From Erwinia sp. SLM-02 (GTDB taxonomy: Bacteria > Pseudomonadota > Gammaproteobacteria > Enterobacterales > Enterobacteriaceae): DNA of 64,000 bases. A model generated the notes under the pieces. The model ran no database searches, was not told the origin of the DNA, and worked only from the letters and a program-made list of their open reading frames with translations. The number at the start of each line of letters is the position of its first letter. The first letter of the stretch is position 1. The position numbers and the translations under genes are program-made. Below, in pieces: positions 18,421-28,019 of this stretch. Location: contig NZ_JAQISN010000001.1 of NCBI RefSeq assembly GCF_037450285.1, positions 868,001 through 932,000 of the forward strand, read 5' to 3'.

Positions 18421-18633
18421 CCTCGCCGTCAAATAACTTCAGAACACTCTTAAAACTCGGGACTAATCATGCGTTAGTCGCATTTCTTCCCGTATTCCGA
18501 TTGTCAGTTTTCCCTCTGCGCCGCAAACTTTGATTCAATTACCCCGGCGCGTCGCGCACGCCGAGTATGCCGTACCTGCCACGGATGTTGCAGCAGGCAA
18601 AGATGCGCGGTAACACTTTCAGGAGGGTTTCCT

Positions 18634-19173
18634 GTGAATAAATCAATGTTAGCCGGTATTGGGATCGGTGTGGCGGCCGCCCTGGGCGTTGCTGCCGTTG
18701 CCAGTATGAACGTGTTCGATCGCGGCCCGCAGTTTGCACAGGTATTGTCCGCCACGCCAATTAAAGAAACGATGAAAACGCCGCGTCAGGAATGCCGCAA
18801 TGTCACGCTGACGCACCGCCGTGCCGTGCAGGATGAGAACCGTATCGCCGGTTCCGTGCTGGGTGCGGTGGCCGGTGGCGTACTGGGCCACCAGTTCGGT
18901 GGCGGGCGCGGGCGTGATGTGGCGACCGTGGCGGGTGCTCTGGCCGGTGGTTACGGTGGTAATCAGGTGCAGGGTGCGCTGCAGGATCGCGATACTTACA
19001 CCACGACCGAGCAGCGTTGCAAAACCGTCTATGATAAGCAGGACAAGATGATGGGTTACGACGTGACCTATAAGATTGGCGATCAGCAGGGTAAGATCCG
19101 TATGGATAACGATCCCGGCACGCGCATTCCGCTGGACGGCAACGGTCAGCTGGTGTTGAACAATAAGGCCTGA
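18634..19173 (+). CDS. ycfJ: YcfJ, glycine-zipper 2TM surface/outer-membrane protein
   Basis: A 179-residue protein with an N-terminal hydrophobic segment (residues about 4-24) and a glycine-zipper 2TM domain, seen in GSVLGAVAGGVLGHQFGGG and VAGALAGGYGGNQ. Two cysteines (in RQECRNVTL and TEQRCKTVYD) flank the zipper. The GTG start at 18634 follows a strong AGGAGGG. It has the same length as E. coli YcfJ, which affects biofilm and surface behaviour, though its molecular role is unclear. Confidence 0.9.
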   Translation: MNKSMLAGIGIGVAAALGVAAVASMNVFDRGPQFAQVLSATPIKETMKTPRQECRNVTLTHRRAVQDENRIAGSVLGAVAGGVLGHQFGGGRGRDVATVAGALAGGYGGNQVQGALQDRDTYTTTEQRCKTVYDKQDKMMGYDVTYKIGDQQGKIRMDNDPGTRIPLDGNGQLVLNNKA

Positions 19174-20014
19174 TTGTTGGTTTGAGGCTAAAGCCACTGA
19201 AGTTGCTGAAGTTGCTGAAGTCGCTGGAAGCGGGGTGGCTCGGTTCAGCCTCTGCGGTGGCTTCCGGGCGGTCCTCGCGTCGTGCTCTGCACGATGCCCT
19301 CGGTGGCCGCATCTGGCCGGTCGGACCGGCAAAGACGGGTCGTCCCTGACCCGACTTTGCCTGACGCCAGCATCCCTGCTGGCATCTCCTGGCCAGCTGC
19401 TTCCACCTCAGCGCTGCGGATTGCCCGTAAGCCACCGCAGAGGCTGGCCCTTTTTATCCTTCGTTGTCGCGATGTAAACGCATTTCTTGTAGCGGATTCC
19501 GATCATTTCGCCGCGCCGAAAATTTCGATTATGCGGTAACTCTTCTTTTTAGTGGTCAAGGCAGCAGGCAATGTTTTTGGCCACAGGTAAAGTTGTGGTC
19601 TCCTGAATGCTGCGGAATTCCCGTAAGCCACGGCAGAGGCTGTCCCTTTAATTTTCCGTTGCCGCGATGCACATTTTCCGACAGGTATTGCCGAAGATTG
19701 AGTGGAATGGCGGAAGAACACGGCTTTTTTAACAGGCAACGCCGAATGCAAAAGCGGAGCGGCGGGGGCCTCCTACGGGCAATCCACAGCGCTGAACGGA
19801 GAGAGGAAGCCAGGATTTGGCCACAGGGACGTGGACGAAAGCCAGAGTCGCGCCAGGGATGGCGCGTCTCTGGCGGTCCGATGGGCTGACGAATGCAGTG
19901 AAGGTATCGCGAAGCGACGCGAGGACCCGCCCGTAGGGTGCCCCCGCCGCTCAGCACCAGCACCGGCTCTCAGCCAATATACAACGTGCACCCTGAAACG
20001 GGCCAGGTCGCCCC
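19174..20014. repeat. 840-bp non-coding block of nested inverted and direct repeats between ycfJ and mfd
   Basis: No convincing gene is present. Imperfect repeats fill the gap. A 21-bp sequence at 19249-19269 is repeated inverted at 19423-19443 (20/21). A ~62-bp segment at 19413-19476 recurs directly at 19609-19670. Part of it is inverted at 19771-19794. A second 20-bp inverted pair lies at 19761-19780 and 19929-19948 (18/20), enclosing a 14-bp hairpin at 19841-19874. This looks like dispersed palindromic elements inserted into one another. Confidence 0.7.
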
Positions 20015-23000
20015 TCAGCCCACGTTTTCCAGCATACGCTGCATAAACTCCTGCACCCACTTCATCCGCACCTTACGATCCGCCAGATCGCGGATAAACT
20101 TCAGGCGCGTCGGGCCATCAAGACGCCAGTGCTTCGGCTCCTTCTGCAGCAGCCCAATCAGCCATATCGGATCCACCTTATTCTTCTCGGCAAACTCAAC
20201 GTAGCCGCCGTTATCGCTGGCTTCAATCTTGCGTACGCCCAGCTTCTGAGCCACCAGCCGCAGGGCCGCGATATCCAGCAGATTGCGTGCCGCATCCGGC
20301 AGTAAGCCGAAACGATCGATCAGCTCAACCTTGAGGTCATCCAGCTCGCCCTGCTGCTGGGCGCTGGCTATGCGCTTGTAGAAAGAAAGGCGGGTATTCA
20401 CGTCCGGAATAAAATCGTCCGGCAGCAGCGACGGCATGCGCAGCTCAATTTCGGTCTGGCTGCTGGTCAGGTCCTCCAGCGACGGTTCACGCCCTTCTTT
20501 CAGTGCGTTGACCGCATTTTCCAGCAGCTCCATATACAGCGAGAAGCCAATCGTCTCCATCTGCCCACTCTGGCCTTCACCCAGCAGTTCACCGGCACCG
20601 CGGATCTCCAGATCGTGCGTTGCCAGCGCAAAACCGGCACCCAAGTCTTCCAGCGAAGCGATGGCTTCCAGGCGCTTATGGGCATCAACGGTCATCGCTT
20701 TAGGATGCGGCGTCAGCAGCCAGGCATAGGCCTGATGATGTGAACGACCCACGCGGCCGCGCAGCTGGTGCAGCTGTGCCAGACCAAAATGATCGGCGCG
20801 CTCAATGATGATGGTGTTGGCCGTAGGAATATCGATACCGGTTTCAATAATGGTGGTACAGACCAGTACGTTGAAGCGCTGGTGATGGAAGTCGTTCATC
20901 ACCCGTTCCAGCTCGCGTTCGCGCATCTGACCGTGGCCGATGGCGACCCGCGCCTCCGGTACCAGCGTGGATAAGCGCTGTGCCGCCTTCTCAATATTTT
21001 CAACATCGTTATACAGGTAATAGACCTGCCCGCCGCGCAGCACCTCACGTAGGATCGCCTCGCGCACGACCAGATCGTCATATTCGCGAACGAAGGTTTT
21101 CACCGCCAGGCGGCGCGCCGGTGGGGTAGCGATAATAGAGAGATCGCGCATGCCGCTCATCGCCATATTCAGCGTGCGGGGGATCGGCGTGGCGGTCAGG
21201 GTCAGAATATCGACGTCGGCGCGCATCGCTTTGATGCGCTCTTTGTGACGTACGCCGAAACGGTGTTCCTCATCGACGATCAACAGGCCGAGATCGTGCC
21301 ATTTAATATCATTCTGCAGCAGCTTGTGCGTGCCGATCAGAATATCGACTTTACCTTCCCCGGCTTCTGCCTGCACCAGCGCCTGTTCCTTCGCGGTACG
21401 GAAGCGGGAGAGCATTTCAATGCGTACCGGCCAGTTGGCAAAGCGATCGCGGAAGTTATCATAGTGCTGCTGCGCCAGCAGGGTGGTCGGGACCAGGACC
21501 GCCACCTGCTTGTGGTTTTCAACGGCAAGAAAGGCGGCGCGCATTGCCACTTCGGTTTTACCAAAGCCCACGTCACCACAGACCAGACGATCCATCGCCA
21601 GCGGCTGGCACATATCGCTCAGCACCGCATTGATGGCCTGGGCCTGGTCCGGCGTCGTTTCAAATGGGAAGCCGTCGCAGAACAGCTGATACTGTTCACG
21701 GTCATGGCGGAAGGCAAAGCCTTTTTTCGCCTCACGCTGGGCATAAATATCCAGCAGCTCGGCGGCGACGTCTCGCACCTTTTCAGCGGCTTTTTGACGG
21801 GCGCGCGACCAGGCATCGCTACCCAGCTTGTGCAGCGGCGCGTTTTCCTCGGCGCCGCCGGCGTAGCGGCTGATCAGATGCAGCGACGATACCGGCACGT
21901 AAAGCTTCGCGTCCCCGGCATAGGCCAGCATCAGGTATTCCGCCGTGATGCCGCCGGTTTCCAGCGTGGTCAGGCCGATGTAGCGCCCGACGCCGTGCTC
22001 CAGGTGAACCACCGGCTGACCGGGGTGCAGCTCGGCCAGGTTGCGGATCAGCACGTCGGGGTTGATGGTTCGCTTACTGTCCTGGCGGCGGCGGCTGACG
22101 CGTTCGCCCAGCAGATCGCTCTCGCAAATCAGCGCCAGATTGCGCAACCCGTCAATAAAGCCGTGTTCGCTGGCGCCAATCAGCAGGTAATGACCCGGCT
22201 GAACGGCCTCTTTCAGCGAACGAATGGGTTTAGGCTTCAGCTTGATGCGGGCCAGCAGCTCCTGCAGCGTCTCGCGGCGACCTTCGCTCTCAACGGAGAA
22301 CACCACCGAGCCGCTGAAGGACTCCAGGAACTTGCGTAGCGCCTCCAGCGGAGATTTCGCCTGCGCCTGCACCGCCAGGTCCGGCAGCGGCTGATAGTGC
22401 AGGTTGGTATTCGCCGCTTTATCCGCCAGCAGATCGGTGCGCAGCTGAATGCGCGGCCAGTTTTTCAGTTCGGCAAACAGCTCATCGCTGCGCAGCCACA
22501 GCGTGGGCGGCGCCAGCAGGGGGCGCATCGGGTCGACCTTACGGTTATCAAAGCGCGTATTCACATCCAGCCAGAACCGCTCGGCGCTGCCCTCCAGATC
22601 GCCAGCCACCACCAGCAGCGTGCTGGCGGGCAGGTAGCTGAACAGCGCGGGCAGGGGTTTATCGAAAAACAGCGGCTGCCAGTATTCAATCCCGGCGGGA
22701 AGGGTGCCTTTACTCACCTGCTGATAGATATGTTCCGGTTCACGGCGCACGTCGAACTGCTCGCGCCACTGGCTGCGGAACAGCTCAATGGCATTTTTAT
22801 CGGTAGGAAATTCATGTGCCGGAAGCAGATTAATGGCGGAAACTTCTTCCTGCGTTCGCTGCGTATCGACATCAAACAGGCGCAGGCTGTCGATTTCGTC
22901 ATCAAAAAAGTCGATACGATACGGGCGGTCGCTGCCCATCGGATACAGGTCCAGCAGCGCGCCGCGCGTGGCATATTCACCGTGTTCCATCACCTGGTCA

Positions 23001-23458
23001 ACGCTGCGGTAGCCTGCCTGTTCAAGCTGAGCACGCAGCGTATCGCGGGACAGCTTTTGCCCCTTGCTCATCACCAGCGCATGGCCGTGCAGGAAACTGT
23101 GGGGACATACGCGCTGCATCAGGGTATTGACCGGCAGGATGAGAATACCGTGGGTCAGCGAGGGGAGCTGATACAGCGTAGAGAGGCGCGAAGAGATGAT
23201 TTCCTGATGCGGCGAAAAACTGTCGAACGGCAGCGTTTCCCAGTCCGCCAGCGTCATCACCGGCTGTTCCGTAAACTGACGGATTTCATCCTGTAGCCGC
23301 AGGGCATTTTGCATATCCGGTGCAATCAACAGTACCGGCCCCGCATGGCGTTCCACAATTTCAGCGCACTCAACGGCGCAGGCCGCGCCGGTCAGTTGTC
23401 CCAGCAGTCGCTGATCCCCGGCGCGCGAGGGAAGCGTATAACGATAGTTTTCAGGCAT
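20015..23458 (-). CDS. mfd: transcription-repair coupling factor Mfd
   Basis: A 1147-residue ATP-dependent translocase that removes stalled RNA polymerase at lesions and recruits UvrA. The N-terminal third is UvrB-like. The RNA-polymerase-interacting domain follows near residues 480-545. The RecG-like motor has Walker A GDVGFGKTEVAMRAAF (about 625-640) and the DEEH box IVDEEHRFGV. The C-terminal autoinhibitory domain is present. Length is one residue short of E. coli Mfd. Confidence 0.97.
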   Translation of the reverse strand: MPENYRYTLPSRAGDQRLLGQLTGAACAVECAEIVERHAGPVLLIAPDMQNALRLQDEIRQFTEQPVMTLADWETLPFDSFSPHQEIISSRLSTLYQLPSLTHGILILPVNTLMQRVCPHSFLHGHALVMSKGQKLSRDTLRAQLEQAGYRSVDQVMEHGEYATRGALLDLYPMGSDRPYRIDFFDDEIDSLRLFDVDTQRTQEEVSAINLLPAHEFPTDKNAIELFRSQWREQFDVRREPEHIYQQVSKGTLPAGIEYWQPLFFDKPLPALFSYLPASTLLVVAGDLEGSAERFWLDVNTRFDNRKVDPMRPLLAPPTLWLRSDELFAELKNWPRIQLRTDLLADKAANTNLHYQPLPDLAVQAQAKSPLEALRKFLESFSGSVVFSVESEGRRETLQELLARIKLKPKPIRSLKEAVQPGHYLLIGASEHGFIDGLRNLALICESDLLGERVSRRRQDSKRTINPDVLIRNLAELHPGQPVVHLEHGVGRYIGLTTLETGGITAEYLMLAYAGDAKLYVPVSSLHLISRYAGGAEENAPLHKLGSDAWSRARQKAAEKVRDVAAELLDIYAQREAKKGFAFRHDREQYQLFCDGFPFETTPDQAQAINAVLSDMCQPLAMDRLVCGDVGFGKTEVAMRAAFLAVENHKQVAVLVPTTLLAQQHYDNFRDRFANWPVRIEMLSRFRTAKEQALVQAEAGEGKVDILIGTHKLLQNDIKWHDLGLLIVDEEHRFGVRHKERIKAMRADVDILTLTATPIPRTLNMAMSGMRDLSIIATPPARRLAVKTFVREYDDLVVREAILREVLRGGQVYYLYNDVENIEKAAQRLSTLVPEARVAIGHGQMRERELERVMNDFHHQRFNVLVCTTIIETGIDIPTANTIIIERADHFGLAQLHQLRGRVGRSHHQAYAWLLTPHPKAMTVDAHKRLEAIASLEDLGAGFALATHDLEIRGAGELLGEGQSGQMETIGFSLYMELLENAVNALKEGREPSLEDLTSSQTEIELRMPSLLPDDFIPDVNTRLSFYKRIASAQQQGELDDLKVELIDRFGLLPDAARNLLDIAALRLVAQKLGVRKIEASDNGGYVEFAEKNKVDPIWLIGLLQKEPKHWRLDGPTRLKFIRDLADRKVRMKWVQEFMQRMLENVG

Positions 23459-23851
23459 ATTCAGTTCGATTGTCTCTGCTCAAAGGGGAGAGAGGGGAGC
23501 CGCCATGATGCCTGTCGGCTGCAATGGCTCTGACAGCAGGGGACCCCAATTCAGCTCTGCCGAGTATACATTCATTTTGCTGACCGCTGGGCACTGTGTC
23601 GGTTCGGCCGGTCAATGTTTATTCAACTTTCTCTGTTTTCGCTGAGATGACGATATACAACCGCGAAACCCGGCTGGCTTCAATCATCTGAAAATGACGA
23701 CGTTCGCGGCACGATGCAACCAAATGGCGCTTTTAAAATGTTTCAGATCAAAAAGTGCCGATAAATAAGCATAGAAGGGTTATAGCGCTGATAGCACTCA
23801 TTGTCTAAAATCATCAGGTAAAATCGCCGCGCAGCAACAGGGAGAAACCGA
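23459..23851. other. divergent intergenic region mfd / diguanylate cyclase
   Basis: 393 bp without an ORF worth calling. On the minus strand an extended -10-like TGTATACT (+ strand 23563-23570) may serve mfd. The 200 bp before the GTG at 23852 are AT-richer and probably carry the promoter of the diguanylate cyclase. No clear operator was seen. Confidence 0.4.
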
Positions 23852-25513
23852 GTGAGTTTGCACAAAGGATCACGCTTCTTTCACCCTAAAAGTATCGTAC
23901 ATCTGTGCTTTGCGATCGTTTTTCTGTTCTTAACGCTGTTAACCTGGCATGAAGCGCTGGTGTTAAAGCGAACCTATGAGTCTAATCAGCTGGCCCGGCT
24001 GAGCGCGGTGGCGAACAACCTGGATAACCAGTGGCAGCATAACCTGGATGAGCTGGCCTTTTTTCACAGCATGCTCGAGCATTCACTCGGCGATCCGCTC
24101 GCGACCGATAAATCGGCTGAGTTTTTGCAGCAGTTCGAACGCGTTCGGCACACCCCGCTCTGGCATATCAGCCCCAGCGATACCCGCGGCGTGCCGCTTA
24201 ACGGTATCTCCGATGAACAGCTGAGTCAGTTTCCGCTTTTCAGCCGTTCCGACTCGCAGCGGCTGGCTGACGAGCTGAAAGCGGTGCTGGAGATGAGCCT
24301 GGTCCTCAAATTTAATCAGCCGGAACGCGATTTCCACTACCGCTTCTGGTACATCTCACGCGCCGGGTTTTACCTCAGTTCCACCCTGCCGGATGCCCGC
24401 AGCAATCATTCCCTGGAAAACTTCTCCGCCGTGGCGCATCGGCCCTATTTCACCGAGCTTGATCCGCAGGTGAATCCGCAGCGTAAGACCCTGTGGTCCG
24501 GCCCGTATGACTCAACGGATAACGAAGGCCGGGTGGTGACGGTGGCCCGCCCGGTGGACAAAAACGGCTACTGGTATGGCGTGCTGGCGATGGATTTTTC
24601 CACGCAGCAAATCAGGGACTATCTGCAGCAGGCGTTGACCACGCGGCAGGAAGGGGGCGTGATGCTGGTCGGGCAACGGTTCAACCTGATTGCCTGGTCA
24701 GACGGCAGCCAGCTGGAAGAGTACCGTCTGCATAAGCCGCAGCTGGCCCAGCTTATCGAGCAGTCCGCCGGAAGCCACAGCGGCACCATGCGCTTTGACG
24801 GGCGTTTTGTCAGCTGGGTACGCCTGCAGTATTTCAACGGGATGCTGGTCAATGTGCAGACCCTGCATGAAGGGCTGCTGGGCGACAGCGGCCGTGTCGG
24901 GCTGGTGCTGCTGCTGACGTGGCTGATGTTCAGCGTGGTGGTCATCGTTTCCCACCAGACGATTATTCGCATGACCGGCAGCCTGCTTAACCTGCAGGAA
25001 AAGCTCAGCTGGCGGGCGAACTACGATGGACTGACGCGGCTTCTGAATCGAACCGCGTTCTTTGACCGGGCGGAACAGCTGGCGGCGCTCAACCAGCGCC
25101 AGCAGGAGCCGCTCGCCATCATCCAGCTCGACCTCGATCATTTCAAATCGGTTAACGATACCTGGGGCCATAGCGCCGGCGATCGGGTGCTGGCCCACGC
25201 CGCATCGGTCATCGGCCAGGCGCTGCGGAAAACGGATATCGCCGGACGGGTGGGGGGCGAAGAGTTCTGTATTCTGCTGCCGGCAACCCGGCTCGATGAA
25301 GCCGTGCTGGTCGCAGAACGCATTCGCCGCAAGCTGGCGGCAAAAGAGCTGCTGGTGGGCAAACATCAAACGCTGAAGGTAACTGCGTCGCTGGGGGTGA
25401 GCAGCAGCGAAGAGACGGGCGACTATCAGGTGGATAGCCTGCAGTCCGTGGCTGACCGCAGGCTGTATCTGGCGAAACAGGACGGACGCAACTGCGTCCG
25501 CCACCGTGATTAA
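23852..25513 (+). CDS. membrane diguanylate cyclase with periplasmic sensor domain
   Basis: A 553-residue protein predicted to make c-di-GMP. There is a membrane segment near residues 17-37, a large periplasmic region (about 40-340, probably a CACHE-type sensor) and a second membrane segment (about 347-368). The C-terminal GGDEF domain has an intact GGEEF active site at about residue 468. An RxxD inhibitory site (RKTD) lies five residues before it, so product feedback is likely. The GTG start follows GGGAG. It is convergent with the GpgS-like gene and overlaps its stop. I cannot match it to a named E. coli cyclase. Confidence 0.85.
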   Translation: MSLHKGSRFFHPKSIVHLCFAIVFLFLTLLTWHEALVLKRTYESNQLARLSAVANNLDNQWQHNLDELAFFHSMLEHSLGDPLATDKSAEFLQQFERVRHTPLWHISPSDTRGVPLNGISDEQLSQFPLFSRSDSQRLADELKAVLEMSLVLKFNQPERDFHYRFWYISRAGFYLSSTLPDARSNHSLENFSAVAHRPYFTELDPQVNPQRKTLWSGPYDSTDNEGRVVTVARPVDKNGYWYGVLAMDFSTQQIRDYLQQALTTRQEGGVMLVGQRFNLIAWSDGSQLEEYRLHKPQLAQLIEQSAGSHSGTMRFDGRFVSWVRLQYFNGMLVNVQTLHEGLLGDSGRVGLVLLLTWLMFSVVVIVSHQTIIRMTGSLLNLQEKLSWRANYDGLTRLLNRTAFFDRAEQLAALNQRQQEPLAIIQLDLDHFKSVNDTWGHSAGDRVLAHAASVIGQALRKTDIAGRVGGEEFCILLPATRLDEAVLVAERIRRKLAAKELLVGKHQTLKVTASLGVSSSEETGDYQVDSLQSVADRRLYLAKQDGRNCVRHRD

Positions 25514-26730
25514 ACATCGCCGGTGTTATCGTCCTCAACGGCCTGATAGATGCGCTGCATAATATCGGGAAACGCGGACTGGACCCGGCTCCAGCTGGGG
25601 ATAAAGGGCTTCTCGTTAGGGCGTTCGATAAAGGCCTGACCGGCCTCAAGAATCGACTGGGTGAACATTTCCACCGCGGCTTCTTCGGCGTGCTGGTCGA
25701 ATTTCAGGCCGTTCATTACCGCTTCGTGGTTGTAAATTTCCATCATATCCAGCGCATTGCGATAGTAGGTGGCCTTTAGCACCCGGAAGGAATCGCTGGT
25801 GATATTGACCCCCATGGTGGCCATTTTGCGCAGCAGCGACTGCACAATATCATTGCTCATCCGCCGCAGGCCGCCGGTGCCATCCTCCTCGGACAGCGGC
25901 TGATGTTTATGGTCGTAATTATCCGCAATCTCCACCTGGCAGCTCTGACGGGTGGTGTAGTTGCGGTAGATCTCAGACAGCACGCCGATTTCCAGCCCCC
26001 AGTCCCCGGGGATTTTAATGCCGTTCAGCACGTGAGTGCGCATGGCAAACTCGCCGGAAAGCGGATAGCGGAAGCTGCTGAGGTAGTCCAGATATTCGGA
26101 GTGGCCGTACACCTTCTGCAGCGAGCGCAGCAGCGGGCCAACCAGCAGTCGACCCACGCGGCCGTTGAGCTTGTTATCCGCGACGCGGGCATAAAACCCC
26201 TTACAGAATTCATACTGGAAGTCGGGGTTAGCCAGCGGATACAGCAGGCGAGCCAGCATCCCGCGCTCATAGGTCACGATATCGCAGTCGTGCAGCGCCA
26301 CGCAGGCTGATTTATCCGAAGCCAGCGTATAGCCGGTGCAGAACCAGACGTTGCGCCCCTTGCCCGGCTGTGAGGGCGATAATCCCTCTTTGTCGAGTTC
26401 GGCATCCAGCGCCTTCAGGCGGGGGCCATCGTTCCATAAAATCCGGTGGCGCTGCGGCAGCCGGGAAAAGAATTCACGGGCGTGAAGAAACTGATCGCGA
26501 TCGGCGCGATCCAGCCCAATAACGATTTCCGCCAGATAGGGCACCTGCGCCAGTTCATCCACGATATGGTTGAGCGCCGGGCCTTCCAGCTCCGAAAACA
26601 GCGAAGGCAGAATCAGCCCCATCTTGCGTTTGCGAGAGAAACGTACCAGATCCTTTTCCAGCTCTTTCAGACTGCGCCCGGTGAGATTATGAAAGTTAGT
26701 TATTACGCCGTTCTGGTAAAAATCGCTCAT
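25510..26730 (-). CDS. glucosyl-3-phosphoglycerate synthase-like glycosyltransferase
   Basis: A 406-residue GT-A glycosyltransferase resembling the GpgS/MpgS family (GT81/GT2-like). It would transfer glucose (or mannose) to 3-phosphoglycerate, the first step to the compatible solute glucosylglycerate. A DxD-type metal motif (ALHDCDIV) follows a sugar-nucleotide-binding N-terminal half, and PGDWGLEIGVL is typical of the family. The gene is immediately upstream of a sugar-phosphoglycerate phosphatase, which supports the call. Donor specificity cannot be read from sequence. Confidence 0.72.
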   Translation of the reverse strand: MSDFYQNGVITNFHNLTGRSLKELEKDLVRFSRKRKMGLILPSLFSELEGPALNHIVDELAQVPYLAEIVIGLDRADRDQFLHAREFFSRLPQRHRILWNDGPRLKALDAELDKEGLSPSQPGKGRNVWFCTGYTLASDKSACVALHDCDIVTYERGMLARLLYPLANPDFQYEFCKGFYARVADNKLNGRVGRLLVGPLLRSLQKVYGHSEYLDYLSSFRYPLSGEFAMRTHVLNGIKIPGDWGLEIGVLSEIYRNYTTRQSCQVEIADNYDHKHQPLSEEDGTGGLRRMSNDIVQSLLRKMATMGVNITSDSFRVLKATYYRNALDMMEIYNHEAVMNGLKFDQHAEEAAVEMFTQSILEAGQAFIERPNEKPFIPSWSRVQSAFPDIMQRIYQAVEDDNTGDV

Positions 26731-26759
26731 CGCTATCCCCTTGGAATTTAGGTGGTCAG

Positions 26760-27575
26760 TCAGGATGGAGTGATAAAATGGTTGAGTCCTTCGACCCAGC
26801 CTTCCGGTCCCCAGGCGGCACTGTGATAGATATGCTCTTTGTCACTTCGCTCAAGGAGAACCGGGTTCTTACTGTAGCCGCGGATCACCACGGCATAATC
26901 GACGCTGTCGAGCATGGGGGCATCGTTAGGCCCGTCGCCCAGGCCAATGGTGATGAGGCGCCGGCCGGACGATGCCGCTGTGGAAGGATAGCGTTCAAGC
27001 AGCCAGCGCAGCGCGGCCCCTTTTCCGCTGCCTTTGCTCATGACGTGCCAGAATCGCCCCCCCTGAACCAGCGTCAGCCCCTCCTCATCCAGACGCGCAC
27101 GGAAAAGCGCAAACTGCTCGTGGCCGTCACGCCAGATCAGGCTTTCCGACGCCTCACGCATTTTGGCACGAGCGGCGAGGGCGGGCGTAAGGCCGGTCCA
27201 CTCCGCGATCTCTTTTTCGCCGACGTCGGCAAAGCCGGTAAATTTGAACCCGTCATGCTGGCGTAAACGCATCAGCGTATGGCAGATCGTGGCATAGTCG
27301 CGGCCGCTGAACGGGGGAGGCTGCCCGTCATGATCGTCGCCGAAACGCACGACGGCGCCGTTTTCACTGATAAAAGGTGCCCCGTCGATCCCCAGCTCCT
27401 GCTGCAGCGGCACAATCTCAGCGGCGGTTTTACTGGAGCAGATAACGACGGGTATATGGTGTTCGTTCAGCCGGGTAAGCCACTGCCGGGCGGGTTGCCA
27501 GCTATAGGTATGGTGATCGAGCAGTGAACCATCAAGATCGGTAACGATCATCAGGGGATCCTGCAAATCAGGCAT
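26760..27575 (-). CDS. yedP: mannosyl/glucosyl-3-phosphoglycerate phosphatase (YedP family)
   Basis: A 271-residue HAD-superfamily phosphatase, the same length as E. coli YedP. HAD motif I is VTDLDGSLLD (residues 11-20), motif II is ICSSKT, and motif IV is GLGDGPNDAPML. The family removes phosphate from mannosyl- or glucosyl-3-phosphoglycerate. It stands 29 bp upstream of the synthase on the same strand, so the two probably form an operon for an osmolyte. E. coli keeps yedP next to dsrA, dsrB and rcsA but without the synthase. Confidence 0.8.
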   Translation of the reverse strand: MPDLQDPLMIVTDLDGSLLDHHTYSWQPARQWLTRLNEHHIPVVICSSKTAAEIVPLQQELGIDGAPFISENGAVVRFGDDHDGQPPPFSGRDYATICHTLMRLRQHDGFKFTGFADVGEKEIAEWTGLTPALAARAKMREASESLIWRDGHEQFALFRARLDEEGLTLVQGGRFWHVMSKGSGKGAALRWLLERYPSTAASSGRRLITIGLGDGPNDAPMLDSVDYAVVIRGYSKNPVLLERSDKEHIYHSAAWGPEGWVEGLNHFITPS

Positions 27576-27844
27576 AACGCTTACCTCCCGGAATAGACCT
27601 ACACGGATGCGTCAAAAAATCGCAGTAGAATCATTGAGTGTAGTCGAACCATGAAGGGCGTGCGGCAGGCATTAACCGCCCTTGCTCCCGCTGCGCATAC
27701 GGATTAATCCTAAAAAATAGAAGGTTATTTAGACGTATTGCGCCGTTTATATGCGCTTGAGAAGCAGAACCGGCGCGGCCTTGCTGTACAAAATAAAAAA
27801 TCTTGTACAAATTACCCGGCCATCTTCGGATTAATCTTAACGTG

Positions 27845-27942
27845 CAGGTGCGGTAAGTTAGGGGCGTAAAAGGATTTCCCCGAGTAACGAATTTTGATTT
27901 CTAATGAATGACTTTCCCTGGCCAGCGGCTGGGGATTTTTTT
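27845..27942 (+). ncRNA. dsrA: DsrA-like small regulatory RNA
   Basis: Two rpoS-pairing elements of E. coli DsrA are conserved: GATTTCC (27873-27879) and GTAACGAATTTT (27884-27895). A first stem can form between GGGG 27861-27864 and CCCC 27878-27881. The RNA ends in a terminator, TCCCTGGCC/GGCTGGGGA (27915-27935) with seven T. It lies between yedP and dsrB, the same neighbourhood as E. coli dsrA. The middle hns-pairing stem-loop of E. coli DsrA seems to be missing. The 5' end is a guess from a TAATCT -10 at 27832. Confidence 0.72.
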
Positions 27943-27993
27943 ATCAGCGTCACGTTGTGAAAGACCGGTGCAAAGGAATGTCTGGCGGGCGGG

Positions 27994-28019
27994 GAAAAAA
28001 AAGCCCGCGCTGCGCGGGC
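27994..28019 (-). terminator. strong minus-strand terminator with no obvious upstream gene
   Basis: GCCCGCG and CGCGGGC form an almost perfect hairpin. On the minus strand it is followed by eight U. The only sequence it could terminate is the 28,030-28,200 region, which has no recognised gene, so a small RNA or tiny ORF may lie there. Confidence 0.7.

Noticed and set aside
19464..19889. 141-codon ORF across the repeat block
   Set aside because: It is made of palindromic repeat sequence, has no known domain and open frames occur on both strands there, as expected of GC-rich repeats.
21245..22339. Long (364-codon) plus-strand ORF inside mfd
   Set aside because: Antisense shadow of mfd, which is supported by clear motifs on the opposite strand.
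27780..27815. Paired TGTACA palindromes upstream of the DsrA-like RNA
   Set aside because: Too short and AT-rich to call a specific operator without more evidence; noted only within the intergenic entry.
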